In this document: piece after piece, positions 34,878-43,187 of the stretch | How positions within the stretch are numbered: the stretch's first letter is position 1 | How the letters are laid out: each line of letters opens with the position of its first letter | Assembly (NCBI GenBank): GCA_963832445.1 | Contig: CAWHUM010000005.1 | Coordinates: 1-64,000 of the forward strand | Length of the DNA stretch: 64,000 nucleotides | From: AWTP1-13 sp963832445 | Lineage (GTDB): Bacteria; Pseudomonadota; Alphaproteobacteria; Rhizobiales; Hyphomicrobiaceae | Direction of reading: 5' to 3' | Translations under genes and position numbers: made by a program | Notes under the pieces: generated by a model | Database searches by the model: none | Told to the model about the DNA's origin: nothing | The model's input: the letters and a program-made list of their open reading frames with translations, nothing else

Positions 34878-35483
34878 ATGACCCTTTCGATTTGCCGCGC
34901 CACTGTTGGCCGGCAAGGCCCGGCCGCCTCCATCTCCGCCTCCGCCCAAATGAACCACGACCGCTATACCGACCAGTACATCACCTCCATCTTGGACAGT
35001 GCGCGCACGATTGCCATGGTCGGCGCCAGCGCGGTCACCAACCGGCCGAGCTACTTCGCCATGAAGTATCTGCTCGGCAAAGGTTACGAGGTGATCCCCA
35101 TCAACCCTGGCCTGGCTGGCAAGGAGATACTCGGCAGGAGGGTGTATGCGGCGCTCGCCGATCTCGCCGGCCCCATCGACATGGTCGACATCTTCCGCAA
35201 CTCGGCCGCTGCGCTCGATGTCGTCCGCGAAGCGATCTCTCTCAAGGACAAGCTCGCCATCAAGGTGATCTGGATGCAGCTCGGCGTTCGCAACGATGCA
35301 GCAGCGGCGGAGGCCGAGGCTGCCGGGCTTCAGGTAGTCATGAATCGGTGCCCCAAGATCGAATACGGGCGTCTTTCCGGCGAGATCGGCTGGGCTGGCG
35401 TCAATGCCGGCACTATCTCGTCGAAACGGCCGCTGCTTGGCGAACGCGGCCTGCAAAACCACATTATCGCGGGCAAGGGTTGA
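34878..35483 (+). CDS. CoA-binding (Rossmann) domain protein
   Basis: One CoA_binding domain: MNHDRYTDQYITSILDSART, IAMVGASAVTNRPSYFAMKY, YEVIPINPGLAGKEILG and IKVIWMQLGVRNDAAAAEAE, ending with the Cys-bearing MNRCPKIEYGRLSGEIGWAG. ATG 34878 has a GAGG site; the family usually starts at the inner ATG 34950, which has no clear ribosome site. The YccU-like family is widespread, cytoplasmic and of unproven function, and binds CoA or a nucleotide. Confidence 0.87.
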   Translation: MTLSICRATVGRQGPAASISASAQMNHDRYTDQYITSILDSARTIAMVGASAVTNRPSYFAMKYLLGKGYEVIPINPGLAGKEILGRRVYAALADLAGPIDMVDIFRNSAAALDVVREAISLKDKLAIKVIWMQLGVRNDAAAAEAEAAGLQVVMNRCPKIEYGRLSGEIGWAGVNAGTISSKRPLLGERGLQNHIIAGKG

Positions 35484-35545
35484 GCCTGCCGCGTTCCGCG
35501 GCAGCGTCGGGTTGTACGCAGGTCGAGCACAGAAGGATGCGAGAC

Positions 35546-35767
35546 ATGATCGTTATCACCAGGAACGGCAGGACAACCGTTCTTACCGGCTGGCGCGCCT
35601 GGCTGGTCGGCGCCGTGGCTTTCGTTGTCTCCTTCCTGCTGCTCGCAATCATCACGTTCTTCGTCCTCGGCATCGCCATCACTGTCGGCGCTGTCCTGCT
35701 CATCCTTATGCCGCTGGCGATCGGGTTTGCCTTGCTGGCATCCTTGTTCTCCAGTCGAACGCGGTGA
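35546..35767 (+). CDS. small two-segment membrane protein
   Basis: 73 residues from ATG 35546 with AGAAGG nine bases before. MIVITRNGRTTVLTGWRAWL is followed by an almost continuous hydrophobic stretch (VGAVAFVVSFLLLAIITFFV and LGIAITVGAVLLILMPLAIG) long enough for two membrane helices. No family was recognised. It lies between the CoA-binding gene and metY on the same strand. Confidence 0.65.
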   Translation: MIVITRNGRTTVLTGWRAWLVGAVAFVVSFLLLAIITFFVLGIAITVGAVLLILMPLAIGFALLASLFSSRTR

Positions 35768-35837
35768 AGAATTCGCCGACCTGCAAGCCGCCGTCGGCTC
35801 GCGCCCTCCCCAAAGTCCATTCCGCTAGGAGTTGTTC

Positions 35838-37121
35838 ATGTCTGCAGATACGCCTGGATTCTCGACGCTTGCCATTCATGCGGGCGCCGCGCCCGATCCC
35901 TCGACCGGCGCACGTGTGACGCCGATCTACCAGACCACGTCTTACGTCTTCAACGATGTAGACCACGCCGCCTCTCTGTTCGGGCTCGAGGCCTTTGGCA
36001 ACATCTATACCCGCATCGGCGGCCCGACCCAGGCGGTGCTGGAGCAGCGCATCGCCGCGCTCGAGGGCGGCACCGCAGCATTGGCGGTGGCCTCCGGCCA
36101 CGCGGCGCAGGCAATCGTCTTCCATACGCTGATGGAACCCGGCGACGAGTTCGTCGCTGGCCGCCAGCTGTACGGCGGCTCGGTCAACCAGTTCAACCAC
36201 TCGTTCAAGAAGTTCGACTGGCGGGTGAAATGGGCCGATGCCACCGATCCGCAAACGTTCGAGGAGGCAATCACGCCGAAGACCAAGGCGATCTTCTGCG
36301 AGTCGATCGCCAACCCCGGCGGCATTGTCGTCGACCTGCCGGCCATCTCCGCGATTGCCAAGAAGGCCGGCGTACCGCTGATCGTCGACAACACGCTGGC
36401 TACGCCCTACCTGTGCCAGCCCAAGGAGTTCGGCGCCGATATCATCGTACACTCGCTCACGAAGTTCATCGGCGGGCACGGCAATTCCATCGGCGGCATC
36501 ATCGTCGACTGCGGCACTTACGATTGGCTCAGCGCCAAGCACAAGTACGCCACGCTGGTCGACCCGAACCCCAGCTACAACGGCATGCGCCTCGCCGAGA
36601 CGTTCGGCAACTTCGCCTTCGCCATCGCCTGCCGCGTCATGGGCCTGCGCGATCTCGGGCCAGCCATGTCGCCGTTCAACGCCTTCCTCATCCTGACCGG
36701 CGTCGAAACCCTGCCGCTGCGCATGGCAAAGCACTGTGAGAATGCGCTCACCGTCGCCAAGCACCTCGCCAAGCACGAGCAGGTCGAGTGGGTAAGCTAC
36801 GCGGGCCTACCCAAGGACAAGTCGCACGCATTGGCCAAGAAGATTTGTCCCAAGGGCGCAGGCTCGGTTTTCACCTTTGGCCTCAAAGGCGGCTATGACG
36901 CCGGGGTCAAGCTGGTCTCGAGCGTGAAGCTGTTCTCGCACCTGGCCAACATCGGCGACGTTCGCAGCCTCATCATCCATCCGGCCTCCACCACCCACCG
37001 CCAGCTCACCGACGAGCAACGCAAGGCGGCCGGCGCAGGCCCGGACGTGGTGCGGCTGTCGATCGGGCTCGAGGATGCGGCCGACATCATCGCCGACCTC
37101 GAGCAGGGGCTGGCAGCATAG
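35838..37121 (+). CDS. metY: O-acetylhomoserine sulfhydrylase (aminocarboxypropyltransferase)
   Basis: 427 residues from ATG 35838 with AGGAG in front. Cys/Met-metabolism PLP enzyme: TLAIHAGAAPDPSTGARVTP, GFGNIYTRIGGPT-type opening (AFGNIYTRIGGPTQAVLEQR), VDNTLATPYLCQPKEFGADI and the PLP Lys in VHSLTKFIGGHGNSIGGIIV. It ends VRLSIGLEDAADIIADLEQG. It converts O-acetylhomoserine and sulfide to homocysteine. I looked for a SAM-type leader upstream and saw none. Confidence 0.94.
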   Translation: MSADTPGFSTLAIHAGAAPDPSTGARVTPIYQTTSYVFNDVDHAASLFGLEAFGNIYTRIGGPTQAVLEQRIAALEGGTAALAVASGHAAQAIVFHTLMEPGDEFVAGRQLYGGSVNQFNHSFKKFDWRVKWADATDPQTFEEAITPKTKAIFCESIANPGGIVVDLPAISAIAKKAGVPLIVDNTLATPYLCQPKEFGADIIVHSLTKFIGGHGNSIGGIIVDCGTYDWLSAKHKYATLVDPNPSYNGMRLAETFGNFAFAIACRVMGLRDLGPAMSPFNAFLILTGVETLPLRMAKHCENALTVAKHLAKHEQVEWVSYAGLPKDKSHALAKKICPKGAGSVFTFGLKGGYDAGVKLVSSVKLFSHLANIGDVRSLIIHPASTTHRQLTDEQRKAAGAGPDVVRLSIGLEDAADIIADLEQGLAA

Positions 37122-37153
37122 CAACGGCGATGGTTGGATAAGGCAGCCTACGC

Positions 37154-38986
37154 CTACGCCTTCACCTTCACGTAGCTGCCGGGTGCATCCTCGATGACGC
37201 CAAGCCGCGCGCCCGGCTGCCGCGCCTCGACCTTCGAGCCCGAGTACTTCGCCAGCCAGTCGGCGTAGTGCGGCCACCAGGAGCCCGGATGCTCCTCGGC
37301 GCTGTCGAACCAGGCTTCCAGTGTGGCGGCCTTACGGTCGTTGACCCAATACTGGTATTTGACCCTGTCGCCAGGCGGATTGATCACGCCCGCGATGTGT
37401 CCTGAGCCAGCCAGCACGTACGTCACCGGCCCGCCGAACAGCTTCGAGCCGATGAACACCGACTTGGCCGGCGCGATGTGGTCTTCCTTGGCGCACAGCT
37501 CGTAGATCGGCAGCTTAACCTTGCCGAGATCGAGCTTGATGCCGCCGATAGTCATCTGCCCGCGGGCGAGCTTGTTCTCGTGGTAGAATTCGCGCAGGTA
37601 GAACTTGTGGTTGGAGGCGGGCAAGCGCGTTGAGTCCTGGTTCCAGAACAGCAGGTCGAACGGGAACGGCTTCTTGCCCAACATGTAGTTGTTGACGATG
37701 TAGGGCCAAATGAGGTCCCTCGGCCGCAGCATGTTGAACACGCTCGCCATGCGCGCGCCATCGAGATAGCCGCGCTCGGCCATCATCTCCTCCAGCGCTT
37801 TGAGCTGCGCGTCGTCGATGAACAGCATGAGATCGCCGGCCTTGGTGAAGTCCACCTGAGCCGCGAAGAACGTGGCTGAGGAATAGGGCTCCTCGCCGCG
37901 CGCCGCGAGATAGGCAAGCGTGGTGCCGAGCAGCGTGCCCCCGACGCAGTAGCCAATCACGTTGACCTTGTCCGTCCCGGTCTCGCGCTTGACGGCGTCG
38001 GTAGCGGCCAGAATGCCCTCGGTCATGTAGTCTTCAAAGGTCTTGTTGGCGAGACGCTGGTCGGGATTGACCCAGCTCACAACGAACACTGTGAAGCCCT
38101 TGGACACCGCGAAGCGGATGAACGACTTCTGCGGCCCGAGATCGAGAATGTAGAACTTGTTGATCCACGGCGGCACGATCAGCAGCGGCCGCTCGCAAAC
38201 CTCGTCGGTGGTGGGTGCGTACTGGATCAGCTGGATGATGTCGTTCTGGAAGATCACCTTGCCCGGCGCGGTCGCCACGTTGCGCCCGACTTCGAAGGCC
38301 TGCACATCCGTCTGGCTGATGTTGAGGAGGTCGCCCGACCGCTCCAGGTCGTGCACGAGGTTGGTCATCCCCTGCACCAGGTTCTCGCCGCTCGAGGCGA
38401 AAGTCTCGCGCAGCACCACCGGATTAGTCAGCGGGAAGTTGGAGGGCGAGAGCGCGCTTACGATCTGCTTCAGGTAGAACTCCGCACGGTGCCGCGTGCG
38501 CTCATCGAGCCCCTCGGTTTTGTCGAGCATGTCCTCCAGCCAGCGGCTGGTGACGAGATAGGCCTGCTTCCAGAAGTCGAAATACGGATTGCGGCTCCAT
38601 TCCGGGTCGTTGAAGCGGTTGTCGCCCGCCTCGGGCTCCGCCACGGCAAGCGCCTCGCCGCCAATTGCGCGCGTGGTCACGCCGGCGAAGAGTTGCATGT
38701 AGCTGCTGAGCAGGGCGCCCTGGGCCTCGACGAGCCTGGCGGGCTCCGCCAGCCATGGCTGCGCAATCTCGGAGAACAGCTTGGCCGCATCCGTCATCTC
38801 GGTGGCCATGGTGTAGGGGTTCGCCGTACCGTTGGCCCGCTCGAGGAGGCCGCTCATGGCCTTCTGGCCCTCCTCCATCAGGCGCAGCATGTTGCGTCCG
38901 AACGCCTCCGGATCGGCGATCCGGTAGGCACCTAGGTCGACCTCGACAGGAATGGACTTCTTGGTCTCGAGCGCGGCTTTCTGCAT
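37154..38986 (-). CDS. phaC: class I poly(R)-hydroxyalkanoate synthase
   Basis: 610 residues from ATG 38984-38986 behind GAGAGG. The PhaC N-domain has WSRNPYFDFWKQAYLVTSRW and FPLTNPVVLRETFASSGENL. The alpha/beta-hydrolase core has the lipase-like box with nucleophilic Cys in NVIGYCVGGTLLGTTLAYLA, Asp in CAKEDHIAPAKSVFIG and His in LAGSGHIAGVINPPGD. It polymerises hydroxyacyl-CoA on PHA granules. No phaA/B or phasin genes are next to it. It converges on metY. Confidence 0.96.
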   Translation of the reverse strand: MQKAALETKKSIPVEVDLGAYRIADPEAFGRNMLRLMEEGQKAMSGLLERANGTANPYTMATEMTDAAKLFSEIAQPWLAEPARLVEAQGALLSSYMQLFAGVTTRAIGGEALAVAEPEAGDNRFNDPEWSRNPYFDFWKQAYLVTSRWLEDMLDKTEGLDERTRHRAEFYLKQIVSALSPSNFPLTNPVVLRETFASSGENLVQGMTNLVHDLERSGDLLNISQTDVQAFEVGRNVATAPGKVIFQNDIIQLIQYAPTTDEVCERPLLIVPPWINKFYILDLGPQKSFIRFAVSKGFTVFVVSWVNPDQRLANKTFEDYMTEGILAATDAVKRETGTDKVNVIGYCVGGTLLGTTLAYLAARGEEPYSSATFFAAQVDFTKAGDLMLFIDDAQLKALEEMMAERGYLDGARMASVFNMLRPRDLIWPYIVNNYMLGKKPFPFDLLFWNQDSTRLPASNHKFYLREFYHENKLARGQMTIGGIKLDLGKVKLPIYELCAKEDHIAPAKSVFIGSKLFGGPVTYVLAGSGHIAGVINPPGDRVKYQYWVNDRKAATLEAWFDSAEEHPGSWWPHYADWLAKYSGSKVEARQPGARLGVIEDAPGSYVKVKA

Positions 38987-39198
38987 TTTTCTGCCTCTCG
39001 CGAGAATCAGTTCCTGGTGGACAATTCTAGGCAACTCACCGTTGAAGCTGTATTTAGTACCTGTGGCCCGTTTGCACCACACCTTCCCCAGCTTGTGTGC
39101 CAAAGAAGCCAAAATCGGCTAGCGCTGTGTAGCTAAACTGTCGAGACTTGGCCGTTCGAGGGTGCTAGATGTTGCGTTGCAGCTAGAGCGGGGGCGGA

Positions 39199-39429
39199 AT
39201 GGTTGCAAGTTGGAAGATAGCAGCGACATTGATCGCTGTCTGGGCAGTTTTGGGTACTCTGCTCGGGGCTTGCTCCGAGACGTTGCCGCTTGTCAACTTG
39301 CCCAACATCGCCAAGCTGCCGGAAAAGGTCCTCAGCAAGGACGAGCAGCAGAAGACGATGAAAGAGATGATCGAGAAGGGCCAGACCAACCAGGCCGAGA
39401 CCATCAAGCAGATCGAGCAGGCCAAGTAG
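39199..39429 (+). CDS. small lipoprotein
   Basis: 76 residues. The signal MVASWKIAATLIAVWAVLGT ends in the lipobox LLGACSE, giving a lipid-anchored Cys24-25 region. The mature part is short and helical (VLSKDEQQKTMKEMIEKGQT, then NQAETIKQIEQAK). It is an outer- or inner-membrane-anchored lipoprotein of unknown function. Relatives of similar size sit before this aminotransferase in Hyphomicrobiales. Confidence 0.75.
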   Translation: MVASWKIAATLIAVWAVLGTLLGACSETLPLVNLPNIAKLPEKVLSKDEQQKTMKEMIEKGQTNQAETIKQIEQAK

Positions 39430-39467
39430 CAGCGCCTGGCGCCTGTTCCAACCCGTCGGTTAGTCCC

Positions 39468-40718
39468 GTGATCGAAGAATTTCACCGCGTCAAGCGCCTC
39501 CCTCCTTACGTCTTTGCCGAAGTGAACCGCCTCAAGGCGGCCGCCCGGGCGCGCGGCGCAGACATCATCGATCTGGGCATGGGCAATCCCGACATGCCGA
39601 CGCCCCAGCACATCGTCGACAAACTCATCGAGACAGTCGCCAAGCCGCGCACCAACCGCTACTCGGCCTCCAAGGGCATTCCGGGCCTGCGCAAAGCACA
39701 GGCGGGCTACTACGCCCGCCGCTTCGGCGTGAAGCTCAATCCCGAGACGCAGGTGGTGGCGACGCTCGGCTCCAAGGAGGGCTTCGCCAACATGGCGCAG
39801 GCCATCTCGGCGCCCGGCGATGTCATTCTGGTACCGAGCCCGACTTACCCTATCCACGAGTTCGGCTTCATCATCTCCGGCGCCGCCATCCGCCACATCC
39901 CGACCACGGGAGGCGCAGCGACCGTGACCGACCCGCACGCCGAGTTCCTGCGTGGCGTCGAGCGGGCGGTGCGGCATTCGATTCCAAGGCCCCTCGCCGT
40001 GGTGTTGAGCTACCCGTCGAACCCCACAGCCTCCACCGCCGACCTCGCCTTCTATACTGACGCCGTGCAACTGGCGAAGCGGCTCGATCTCATCATCCTC
40101 TCCGACATCGCCTACGCGGAGATCTATTACGACGGCAACCCGCCGCCATCGGTGCTGCAGGTTCCAGGCGCCATCGACATCACGGTCGAGTTCACCTCGT
40201 TGTCCAAGACCTACGCAATGCCCGGCTGGCGCATGGGGTTTGCGGTGGGCAACGAGCGGCTGATCGCGGCGCTGGCGCGCGTGAAGTCCTATCTCGACTA
40301 CGGTGCCTTCACGCCCGTCCAAGTCGCGGCCGCCGCCGCCCTCAACGGTCCGCAGGATTGCGTCGAGGAGATCCGCAAGACCTACAAGAGCCGCCGCGAC
40401 TGCCTGGTCGACAGCTTCGGCCGCGCGGGCTGGAGCATCCCGCCGCCTGCGGCCTCCATGTTCGCTTGGGCCCCCATCCCAGCGACCTTCCGGGACATCG
40501 GCTCGGTGGAGTTCGCCAAGCTCCTCATCGACAAGGCCGACGTTGCCGTCTCCCCCGGCCTCGGCTTCGGCGAGTATGGGGAAGGTTTCGTACGTATCGC
40601 CTTGGTGGAGAACGAGCATCGCATTCGCCAGGCGGCGCGCAACATCAAGAAGTTCCTCGCGCGCGCGCCGGAAACTATGCATAACGTGATCCCAATTCCG
40701 CAGAAGGCATCGCGTTAG
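39468..40718 (+). CDS. pyridoxal-phosphate aminotransferase (AlaC / LL-DAP type)
   Basis: 416 residues from GTG 39468 (the frame is open further but unsupported). Fold-type I: FHRVKRLPPYVFAEVNRLKA, DIIDLGMGNPDMPTPQHIVD, the PLP Lys in FTSLSKTYAMPGWRMGFAVG, and SYPSNPTASTADLAFYTDA. It is close to the alanine-synthesising AlaC and to LL-diaminopimelate aminotransferase-related enzymes. The gene for homoserine dehydrogenase follows after 10 bases, a conserved pair, suggesting an amino-acid biosynthetic role. Confidence 0.9.
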   Translation: MIEEFHRVKRLPPYVFAEVNRLKAAARARGADIIDLGMGNPDMPTPQHIVDKLIETVAKPRTNRYSASKGIPGLRKAQAGYYARRFGVKLNPETQVVATLGSKEGFANMAQAISAPGDVILVPSPTYPIHEFGFIISGAAIRHIPTTGGAATVTDPHAEFLRGVERAVRHSIPRPLAVVLSYPSNPTASTADLAFYTDAVQLAKRLDLIILSDIAYAEIYYDGNPPPSVLQVPGAIDITVEFTSLSKTYAMPGWRMGFAVGNERLIAALARVKSYLDYGAFTPVQVAAAAALNGPQDCVEEIRKTYKSRRDCLVDSFGRAGWSIPPPAASMFAWAPIPATFRDIGSVEFAKLLIDKADVAVSPGLGFGEYGEGFVRIALVENEHRIRQAARNIKKFLARAPETMHNVIPIPQKASR

Positions 40719-40728
40719 ACTGCAGGCA

Positions 40729-42054
40729 ATGGGCCAACCGCTGAGATTGGGGGTTGCCGGGCTTGGCACGGTGGGTGTCGGCCTGCTGCGCCTCTTGCAC
40801 ACCCACAAGGCACGGCTCGCCGAGATGCTCGGACGCGAGATCGTGATCACGGGCGTCAGCGCGCGCACACGCCACAAGCGGCGCGGCGTCGCCCTCGAAG
40901 GCGTAGAGTGGTTCGACAGTCCCGCCGAACTCGCAGCGGCCCCGTCAATCGACGTCTTCGTCGAGCTGATCGGCGGCGAGGATGGTCCGGCCAAGGCCGC
41001 CGTCGAGACGGCGCTGCGCGCGCACAAGCATGTGGTGACGGCCAACAAGGCGCTGCTCGCCAAGCACGGCACTGAACTCGCGCGGCTTGCCGAGAAAAAC
41101 GACGTTGCCCTCAACTTCGAGGCGGCGGTCGCTGGCGGCATCCCGATCATCAAGACCATGCGGGAAGGGCTCGCCGGCAATGAAATCCGGCGTGTCTACG
41201 GCATTCTCAACGGCACCTGTAACTACATCCTCACGCAGATGTTCGAAGAGCATCGCTCCTTTGCTGACGTGCTCAAGGAAGCGCAGGCGCAGGGCTATGC
41301 GGAAGCCGATCCCAGCTTCGACATCGGCGGTCTCGACACCGCGCACAAGCTCGCCTTGCTGACGAGCCTCGCTTTTGGCACCCGTGTGGCGCTCGACCAG
41401 ATCCACATCGAGGGTATTGAAGGCGTGACGCAGGCCGACATCGAGGCGGCAGACGATCTCGGCTACCGCATCAAGTTGCTCGGCGTCGCGCTGATGACGG
41501 ACAGCGGCATCGAGCAACGTGTGCATCCCGCCATGGTGCCACAACATTCGGCCATCGCCGAGGTCTCGGGCGTCACCAACTGCGTGGCCGTCGACAGCGA
41601 CTTTGCCGGCAACATCCTGCTCGTCGGCCGCGGGGCGGGGTCGGAGGCCACCGCCTCCGCCGTCGCCAGCGATATCATCGACATCGCCCGCGGACATCGC
41701 CTGCCGCCCTTCCTCGTGCAGGCGGCCAAGCTCAAGCCCTACAAGCGCGCCAAGCTCGGACAGCATCAAGGCGCCTACTACGTGCGGCTTGCAGTGTTCG
41801 ACCGGCCGGGCGCCATGGCCGGCATCGCCGGACGCATGGGCGAGCGCGGCGTTTCGCTCGAGAGCATTGTGCAGCGGCGTCCGCGCGGCGCACAGATCGG
41901 CATCGGTGCCAAGCTCAAGGCGGGCGCGCCCGCCCCGGTCGTTCTCATTACCCACGAAACGACCGAAGAAGCCATTCGCGGCGCACTGACCGCCATCCAG
42001 CGCGACGGCAACGTGTCGGAAAAGCCTCAAATGATTCGTATAGAACCGCTCTAG
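40729..42054 (+). CDS. hom: homoserine dehydrogenase
   Basis: 441 residues. The NAD(P) fold is LRLGVAGLGTVGVGLLRLLH. The catalytic domain has HVVTANKALLAKHGTELARL, FEAAVAGGIPIIKTMREGLA, LNGTCNYILTQMFEEHRSFA and EADPSFDIGGLDTAHKLALL. A C-terminal ACT domain is from about 350 (YYVRLAVFDRPGAMAGIAGR), which usually gives feedback control by threonine. It makes homoserine for Thr and Met, and thus feeds the metY reaction. It is probably co-transcribed with the aminotransferase and glpX. Confidence 0.96.
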   Translation: MGQPLRLGVAGLGTVGVGLLRLLHTHKARLAEMLGREIVITGVSARTRHKRRGVALEGVEWFDSPAELAAAPSIDVFVELIGGEDGPAKAAVETALRAHKHVVTANKALLAKHGTELARLAEKNDVALNFEAAVAGGIPIIKTMREGLAGNEIRRVYGILNGTCNYILTQMFEEHRSFADVLKEAQAQGYAEADPSFDIGGLDTAHKLALLTSLAFGTRVALDQIHIEGIEGVTQADIEAADDLGYRIKLLGVALMTDSGIEQRVHPAMVPQHSAIAEVSGVTNCVAVDSDFAGNILLVGRGAGSEATASAVASDIIDIARGHRLPPFLVQAAKLKPYKRAKLGQHQGAYYVRLAVFDRPGAMAGIAGRMGERGVSLESIVQRRPRGAQIGIGAKLKAGAPAPVVLITHETTEEAIRGALTAIQRDGNVSEKPQMIRIEPL

Positions 42055-42085
42055 TACGGGCCAACAGCGGGCTGGGAGTGAGACC

Positions 42086-43096
42086 ATGACCAAGACCGAT
42101 GCCAAAGGCGGGCTCGAACGCGTGCTGGTGCTGGAGGTCGCACGCGTGACGGAGGCTGCCGCCATCGCGGCGGCCAGGTTGCGCGGCCGCGGCGACGAGA
42201 AGGCCGCGGATGGAGCAGCCGTCGACGCCATGCGCAAAGAGCTCGCCAAGGTTCACATCCAGGGCCGCGTCGTCATCGGCGAAGGCGAGATGGACGAAAG
42301 TCCGATGCTCTACATCGGCGAAGAGGTCGGCTTGGGCGACGGACCCGAGGTCGACATCGCTGTCGATCCGCTGGAGGGCACCACCATCTGCGCCAAGGGG
42401 ATGCCGAACGCGCTGGCGGTCCTTGCCATTGCCGAGCGCGGCGGCCTGCTCAATGCACCGGACATGTACATGCACAAGATCGCCATCGGACCGGGCTACC
42501 CCGACGGCATCATCGATCTCGATGCGCCCCCGGGCGACACCGTCGCCAAGCTGGCGAAAGCCAGAGGCGTCGGCGTTTCGGACATCACTGCTTGCATCCT
42601 GGACCGGCCGCGCCACGCCGAGCTGATCGCCGCCGTCCGCAAAGCTGGAGCCGGCGTGCAGCTGATCCCCGACGGCGACATCGCCGGCGTGATCTGGACC
42701 ACGGACCCCAAGGAGACCGGCATAGACGTCTACCTGGGCTCCGGTGGCGCGCCCGAGGGTGTGCTGGCAGCGGCTGCGCTCAGGTGCATCGGCGGACAGA
42801 TGCAGGGCCGGCTGGCCCTGGAGCTTCATTCCGAGAAGGACAGAGCGGGCCTGCTCGAACGTGCGCTCAAAATGGGCATCAGCGACATCAAGCGCAAATA
42901 CAGTATGCATGAGATGGCCTCCGGCGACGTCATCTTCTCCGCAACCGGCGTCACCGACGGATCGCTCCTTGACGGCGTGCACTTCCGTGGTGACTTCGCC
43001 GAGACCGAGACGGTGGTGCTGCGGTCCAAGACGGGGACGGTAAGGCGCATCAAGACCAGCTTCCGCATGATCGGCACCAAAGCGCCCGGCATCTGA
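42086..43096 (+). CDS. glpX: class II fructose-1,6-bisphosphatase GlpX
   Basis: 336 residues. The metal/phosphate motifs are VVIGEGEMDESPMLYIGEEV and DIAVDPLEGTTICAKGMPNA, with YLGSGGAPEGVLAAAALRCI and the end VVLRSKTGTVRRIKTSF. It hydrolyses fructose-1,6-bisphosphate in gluconeogenesis (and possibly sedoheptulose bisphosphate). It lies 31 bases after hom and 91 before recJ, an order conserved in Hyphomicrobiales. Confidence 0.96.
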   Translation: MTKTDAKGGLERVLVLEVARVTEAAAIAAARLRGRGDEKAADGAAVDAMRKELAKVHIQGRVVIGEGEMDESPMLYIGEEVGLGDGPEVDIAVDPLEGTTICAKGMPNALAVLAIAERGGLLNAPDMYMHKIAIGPGYPDGIIDLDAPPGDTVAKLAKARGVGVSDITACILDRPRHAELIAAVRKAGAGVQLIPDGDIAGVIWTTDPKETGIDVYLGSGGAPEGVLAAAALRCIGGQMQGRLALELHSEKDRAGLLERALKMGISDIKRKYSMHEMASGDVIFSATGVTDGSLLDGVHFRGDFAETETVVLRSKTGTVRRIKTSFRMIGTKAPGI

Positions 43097-43187
43097 ACAA
43101 AACGGGAGCGGGCTGTAGATCGAACCCGCGAATCGGTGTCTGTGCATCGAAGCGCAATCTGGTGCGCAGGCTATTCCGGCAGGGCCA

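Noticed and set aside
35768..35837. SAM-responsive riboswitch before metY
   Set aside because: The 70-base leader shows neither the SAM-II pseudoknot pattern nor other recognisable motif sequence.
39183..41180. A 665-codon open frame on the minus strand
   Set aside because: It lies opposite the aminotransferase and hom genes, is Arg/His/Val rich without domains, and mirrors their codon bias; a shadow of GC-rich coding DNA.
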